Assembly (NCBI RefSeq): GCF_000295095.1
Contig: NZ_JH806632.1
Span: 1,113,696-1,177,695, forward strand
Length of the DNA: 64,000 bases
Reading direction: 5' to 3'
Source of the DNA: Actinomyces timonensis DSM 23838
GTDB lineage: Bacteria > Actinomycetota > Actinomycetes > Actinomycetales > Actinomycetaceae
Below the pieces are notes generated by a model. The model was not told the DNA's origin. It searched no databases and worked only from the letters and a program-made list of their open reading frames with translations. Positions 63,078-64,000 of this stretch are shown piece after piece (within the stretch, counting starts at the first letter, position 1; each line of letters opens with the position of its first letter). The position numbers were made by a program, and so were the translations under genes.

Positions 63078-64000
63078 ATGCGGCTCGTCGGCGACCTGAA
63101 GGACCTGGGGACAACCCGCGCCTTCCGCATCCTGCTGGGCGTGCGCCTCATCTCCCAGACCGGTGACGGCCTCGTCCAGGCTGGCCTGGCCACGCTGTTC
63201 TTCTTCGCGCCTCAGAACATGACCAGTGCGGCCGGGGTGGCCCTCGCCCTGGTGGTCATGCTCCTGCCCTTCAGCATCGTCGGGCCCTTCACCGGGCCCT
63301 TCATCGACCGCTGGCGGCGTCGCCAGATCATCTTGTACGGCAACCTGGCACGCGCCGGCCTCATCGGCGCGACCGCCGTCGCGCTCTACCTGGCCGGGAT
63401 CGGCCCGGTGGTCTACGTCCTCGTGCTCGTGGTCATGGGGATCAACCGCTTCCTCCTGGCCGTGCTCTCCGCAGGGCTCCCCCAGATCATCAGCCCCGCG
63501 CGGCTGCTCACCGCCAACTCCATCGTGCCGACCCTCGGGGGCGCCGCCAGCGCTATCGGCGCGATCATCGGCGTCGTTCTGCGCCTCCTCCTGCCCGCGG
63601 GCACGGCGCAGGACACTGCGAGCCTGCTCAGCGCCGTCGCCATGTACGCCCTGGCCGCGCTCCTCGTCACGCGCCTCGCCCCCGGGGAGCTCGGCCCCTC
63701 GCGGCTGCCCAGCAGCGCCGACGACGGCGCGCCCGCCCCAGCAGGGCCCGCCCCAGGAGGGCCCGCCCCGGCTCTCAGCACCCGGGCTGCTGACGGCGCC
63801 AGCACGCTCGGCGCCGCCCTCACCTCGACAGCCTCTGACCTGGCCGCCGCGATCCGCTACCTCGTGCGCCGCGGCACCCCCGCTCTCGCACTGGGCACGA
63901 TGGCCCTGCACCGCTTCGTCTACGGCATGGAGCTCATCACCATCATCCTGGCCAGCCGCAATCTCCTGGCCGCCGACGGCGATGCCGACGCGGGGCTGGC
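63078..64000 (+). CDS. MFS transporter, 3' end outside the window
   Basis: The open frame from ATG 63078, behind GGAGG, runs off the window; 307 residues are visible. About seven hydrophobic spans are seen, with the MFS loop between spans 2 and 3 (FTGPFIDRWRRRQIILYGN). A cytosolic Pro/Gly/Ala-rich loop near residues 210-245 carries the triplet repeat PAPAGPAPGGPAPA. It is a drug/metabolite-efflux-type MFS by pattern; the substrate is unknown. It lies 62 bp after serA and may be independent. Confidence 0.85.
   Translation, partial: MRLVGDLKDLGTTRAFRILLGVRLISQTGDGLVQAGLATLFFFAPQNMTSAAGVALALVVMLLPFSIVGPFTGPFIDRWRRRQIILYGNLARAGLIGATAVALYLAGIGPVVYVLVLVVMGINRFLLAVLSAGLPQIISPARLLTANSIVPTLGGAASAIGAIIGVVLRLLLPAGTAQDTASLLSAVAMYALAALLVTRLAPGELGPSRLPSSADDGAPAPAGPAPGGPAPALSTRAADGASTLGAALTSTASDLAAAIRYLVRRGTPALALGTMALHRFVYGMELITIILASRNLLAADGDADAGL

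Overview
The window is high-GC actinobacterial chromosome that spans the replication origin. GTG starts are common, most genes have AGGAG-type ribosome binding sites, and many neighbouring genes share 4-base stop/start overlaps. The gene order matches the origin region known from Mycobacterium and its relatives: pknB/pknA/pbpA/rodA/pstP/fhaB/fhaA - gyrA/gyrB/dciA/recF/dnaN/dnaA - rpmH/rnpA/yidD/yidC/jag/rsmG/parA/parB - trxA/trxB/murJ - nudix/cca. The protein sequences suggest the family Actinomycetaceae (Actinomyces-like). That placement is an inference from gene content and style; no rRNA gene is present to test it.

Layout. 1-6.5 kb: an incomplete Pro/Ala-rich gene, a phosphoribosyltransferase, the CstA/YbdD pyruvate or peptide uptake pair, a VanZ-like membrane protein and an AbiEi-like gene with a DUF559 nuclease fold. 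6.5-20.5 kb: tRNA-Leu, the tightly coupled cell-wall and division operon fhaA-fhaB-pstP-rodA-pbpA-pknA-pknB, a transposase-less IS remnant, sortase E with a 51-residue partner, crgA, a cyclophilin and a rhomboid protease. 20.5-22.5 kb: an accessory pocket with a DnaA-box cluster, an HXXEE membrane protein divergent from a TetR regulator, and a decapitated XRE regulator touching tRNA-Ala, followed by a DLW-39 protein and tRNA-Ile. 22.5-33.5 kb, minus strand: DUF3566, gyrA, gyrB, dciA, recF, dnaN and dnaA. The dnaA-dnaN gap (31190-31850) carries DnaA boxes and is the likely oriC.

33.5-44 kb: rpmH to parB on the plus strand, then ddl, an aminotransferase and thrC on the minus strand. This segment carries ten perfect 14-bp parS sites, two of them inside parB. 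44-57 kb: trxA, trxB, a 1494-residue MurJ-pseudokinase-discoidin-like fusion, a DUF6049 protein, a Nudix hydrolase, a CCA-adding enzyme, and an NfeD/flotillin pair. 57-60.5 kb: a second accessory pocket with a small membrane protein, a membrane protein/winged-helix pair behind a palindromic operator, and a HigB/HigA-ImmA toxin-antitoxin module. 60.7-64 kb: serC, serA and an incomplete MFS transporter.

How the genes work together. PknA/PknB (kinases), PstP (phosphatase), FhaA/FhaB (phosphothreonine readers), RodA/PbpA (septal or elongation wall synthesis), CrgA and the MurJ pseudokinase fusion form one phospho-signalling network for peptidoglycan synthesis. In mycobacteria PknB phosphorylates the MviN pseudokinase domain, which then binds FhaA; all three partners are present here. 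The intergenic DNA is unusually rich in structured repeats: IS-end repeats, a 22-bp GAGACCGGGCGAACAGCAC-type repeat that forms a large inverted repeat around a DnaA box next to dnaA, a 20-bp convergent array, and a 56-bp dispersed repeat. These, the dense parS array and the accessory pockets are the parts most worth following up.
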